Part shown: positions 14,797 to 16,187 of the stretch, one piece after another
Numbering within the stretch: the stretch's first letter is position 1
Layout of the letters: every line of letters begins with the position of its first letter
DNA from: an uncultured bacterium
GTDB lineage: Bacteria; Bacillota; Clostridia; Oscillospirales; Acutalibacteraceae
Assembly: GCA_905215105.1 (NCBI GenBank)
Contig: CAJMOI010000030.1
Span: 1-16,187, forward strand
DNA: 16,187 nucleotides
Reading direction: 5' to 3'
Translations under genes and position numbers: made by a program
Notes under the pieces: generated by a model
What the model was told of the DNA's origin: nothing
The model's input: the letters and a program-made list of their open reading frames with translations, nothing else
Database searches by the model: none

Positions 14797-16071
14797 TTAT
14801 GCCTTTTCCAGTGCCTGTGCCACGTCCTCGATAATGTCCTCGGGGTTCTCAATGCCCACAGAGAAACGGATCAGATCGGGGGTTACACCGGCCTCTGCCA
14901 GCTGCTCGTCGGTCATCTGGCGATGGGTGGTGCTGGCGGGATGGAGCACGCAGGTGCGAAGGTCTGCCACATGGGTGACGATAGAGGCCATCTTCAGGCT
15001 GTCCATAAACCGGGTAGCGGCTTCTCTTCCGCCCTTTACGCCAAAGGAAACCACACCGCAGGCGCCGTTGGGCATATACTTCTGAGCCAGCGCATGATAG
15101 GGGCTGGATTCCAGGCCGGGATAGTTGACCCAGCTTACCTTCTCGTGGTTCTCCAGGAATTTGGCCACCTTCAGAGCGTTGCTGCAATGGCGCTCCATGC
15201 GCAGTGCCAGCGTTTCCAGACCCAGATTCAGCAGGAATGCATTCTGGGGGCTGGCCTGTGCGCCCAGATCACGCATCAGGTGCGTACGGGCTTTGACGAT
15301 ATAAGCAGCATTGCCGAATTTCTCGGTATACACAATTCCATGATAAGACTCGTCCGGCTGGGTCAGCATGGGAAATTTGCCGTTGTTCCAGTCAAATTTG
15401 CCGCTGTCCACAATCACGCCGCCCAGCTGCACTGCATGGCCATCCATGTACTTGGAGGTGGAGTGGGTGACGATATCCGCGCCGAATTCAAAGGGACGGC
15501 AGTTGATGGGGGTGGGGAACGTATTGTCCACAATCAGCGGCACGCCGTGGGCGTGGGCTTCTTCGGCAAACATTTCAATATCCGTGACCACCAGAGAGGG
15601 GTTGGAAAGGGTCTCGGCAAACACACAGCGGGTATTGGGACGGAATGCTGCCTGCAATTCCTCCCGGCTGCATCCGGGGCTGACAAATGTGGACTCAATG
15701 CCCATTTCCTGCATGGTTTTGAAAATCAGGTTGAAGGTTCCGCCGTAGATCGCGCTGGAAGCCACAATATGGCTGCCGGCATGGCAGATATTCAGCATGG
15801 AAATCATGGAAGCAGCCTGTCCGGAAGAGGTGAGCATGGCGCCCACGCCGCCTTCCAGCGCGGCGATTTTCTTTTCCACAGCGTCCAGCGTGGGGTTTGC
15901 CAGCCGGGTGTAGAAGAAACCATCCGCTTTCAGGTCAAACAGATCGCCCATGGCCTGAGAACTGTCATAAGTATAGGTTGTGCTCTGCACAATGGGAAGT
16001 ACGCGGGGTTCCCCGTTTTTAGGGGAATAGCCTTCCTGAATGCATTTGGTATCAATACGGTATTCGCTCAT
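14797..16071 (-). CDS. metY: O-acetylhomoserine aminocarboxypropyltransferase (O-acetylhomoserine sulfhydrylase)
   Basis: A 424-residue PLP enzyme of the Cys/Met metabolism family. It makes homocysteine from O-acetylhomoserine and sulfide, a step of methionine synthesis. The PLP lysine is K207 in HSTSKYMDGH; D182 (VDNTF) holds the pyridine nitrogen, and Y54/R56 (FYTRLANP) bind the phosphate of the neighbouring subunit. Its length of about 425 residues and the TQPDESYHG region (not shared by shorter cystathionine gamma-synthases) favour MetY over MetB. The start at 16071 is preferred over the ATG at 16080, because AAGGA touches the latter and is nine bases from the former. It is convergent with the plus-strand cluster. 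The upstream 107 bases show no S-box or T-box I can identify, but any longer leader is cut by the window end. Confidence 0.94.
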   Translation of the reverse strand: MSEYRIDTKCIQEGYSPKNGEPRVLPIVQSTTYTYDSSQAMGDLFDLKADGFFYTRLANPTLDAVEKKIAALEGGVGAMLTSSGQAASMISMLNICHAGSHIVASSAIYGGTFNLIFKTMQEMGIESTFVSPGCSREELQAAFRPNTRCVFAETLSNPSLVVTDIEMFAEEAHAHGVPLIVDNTFPTPINCRPFEFGADIVTHSTSKYMDGHAVQLGGVIVDSGKFDWNNGKFPMLTQPDESYHGIVYTEKFGNAAYIVKARTHLMRDLGAQASPQNAFLLNLGLETLALRMERHCSNALKVAKFLENHEKVSWVNYPGLESSPYHALAQKYMPNGACGVVSFGVKGGREAATRFMDSLKMASIVTHVADLRTCVLHPASTTHRQMTDEQLAEAGVTPDLIRFSVGIENPEDIIEDVAQALEKA

Positions 16072-16187
16072 GTTCACCATTCCTTACATTATAAAATCAT
16101 CCGGTTAGGGCGTTTCTGAAAACAAAGAAATGGACGAATTTTCCACAAGCAACAGACAGATACAAGGCAAAAAACGCAGGAATCCTT
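16072..16187. other. Upstream region of metY at the window edge
   Basis: This 116-base stretch holds the AAGGA ribosome binding site (16081-16085). I see no gene, no clear promoter pair, and no complete riboswitch or terminator-antiterminator structure. The true promoter and any methionine-responsive leader may lie beyond the window. Confidence 0.5.

Noticed and set aside
16088..16093. Perfect TATAAT on the minus strand just upstream of metY
   Set aside because: A start about seven bases downstream would fall on the ribosome binding site at 16081-16085, leaving no usable leader, and no -35 is seen at the right distance.
14791..16119. Long open frame on the plus strand opposite metY (442 codons)
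   Set aside because: It covers the metY gene exactly in antisense, shows no family motif, and begins inside the shared terminator region without a ribosome binding site.

Overview
The window looks like a chromosomal core segment of a low-to-mid GC Gram-positive anaerobe of the class Clostridia, most likely the Oscillospirales/Ruminococcaceae side. That placement is an inference. It rests on strong AGGAGG-type ribosome binding sites, extended TGnTATAAT promoters, bidirectional rho-independent hairpins between convergent genes, a RelQ-type small alarmone synthetase, an LCP cell-wall ligase, and the Firmicutes order comEC-holA followed by an RNase M5-like TOPRIM gene. I see no rRNA, tRNA, insertion sequence, prophage or CRISPR array.

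Layout. (1) 67-2527: a YhfC-like multi-pass membrane protein on the minus strand and a 485-residue HTH regulator on the plus strand share a 187-bp divergent promoter region. (2) 2644-3315: relQ-type (p)ppGpp synthetase, closed by a bidirectional terminator shared with the convergent next block. (3) 3395-5560, minus strand: an LCP protein gene followed by a sugar-phosphate nucleotidyltransferase, with a terminator between them; both fit envelope polymer synthesis. (4) 5775-7544, minus strand: oligoendopeptidase F, with its own promoter and terminator. (5) 7711-14706, plus strand: a long run of nine closely packed genes. The first four are a GNAT acetyltransferase, a CYTH triphosphate-tunnel protein, RNase HI with a viroplasmin-like N-terminus, and an unrecognised acidic protein. 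A fresh promoter then precedes a HIT hydrolase, an adenine phosphoribosyltransferase-like enzyme, a ComEC-like DNA channel protein, DNA polymerase III delta and RNase M5. (6) 14797-16071, minus strand: O-acetylhomoserine sulfhydrylase, convergent with the preceding run and sharing a bidirectional terminator with it.

Most genes are housekeeping. The parts that read as less described are the divergent HTH regulator/YhfC pair, with a large cysteine-rich sensor-like region of no recognised family; a ComEC whose C-terminal metallo-beta-lactamase-like region is shortened and lacks the metal-binding motif; and the orphan 202-residue acidic protein at the end of the first plus-strand unit. No gene-free stretch exceeds 300 bases. 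Several starts were moved from the longest open frame to the position indicated by the ribosome binding site, including a GTG start for pepF and a TTG start for the RNase M5 gene.
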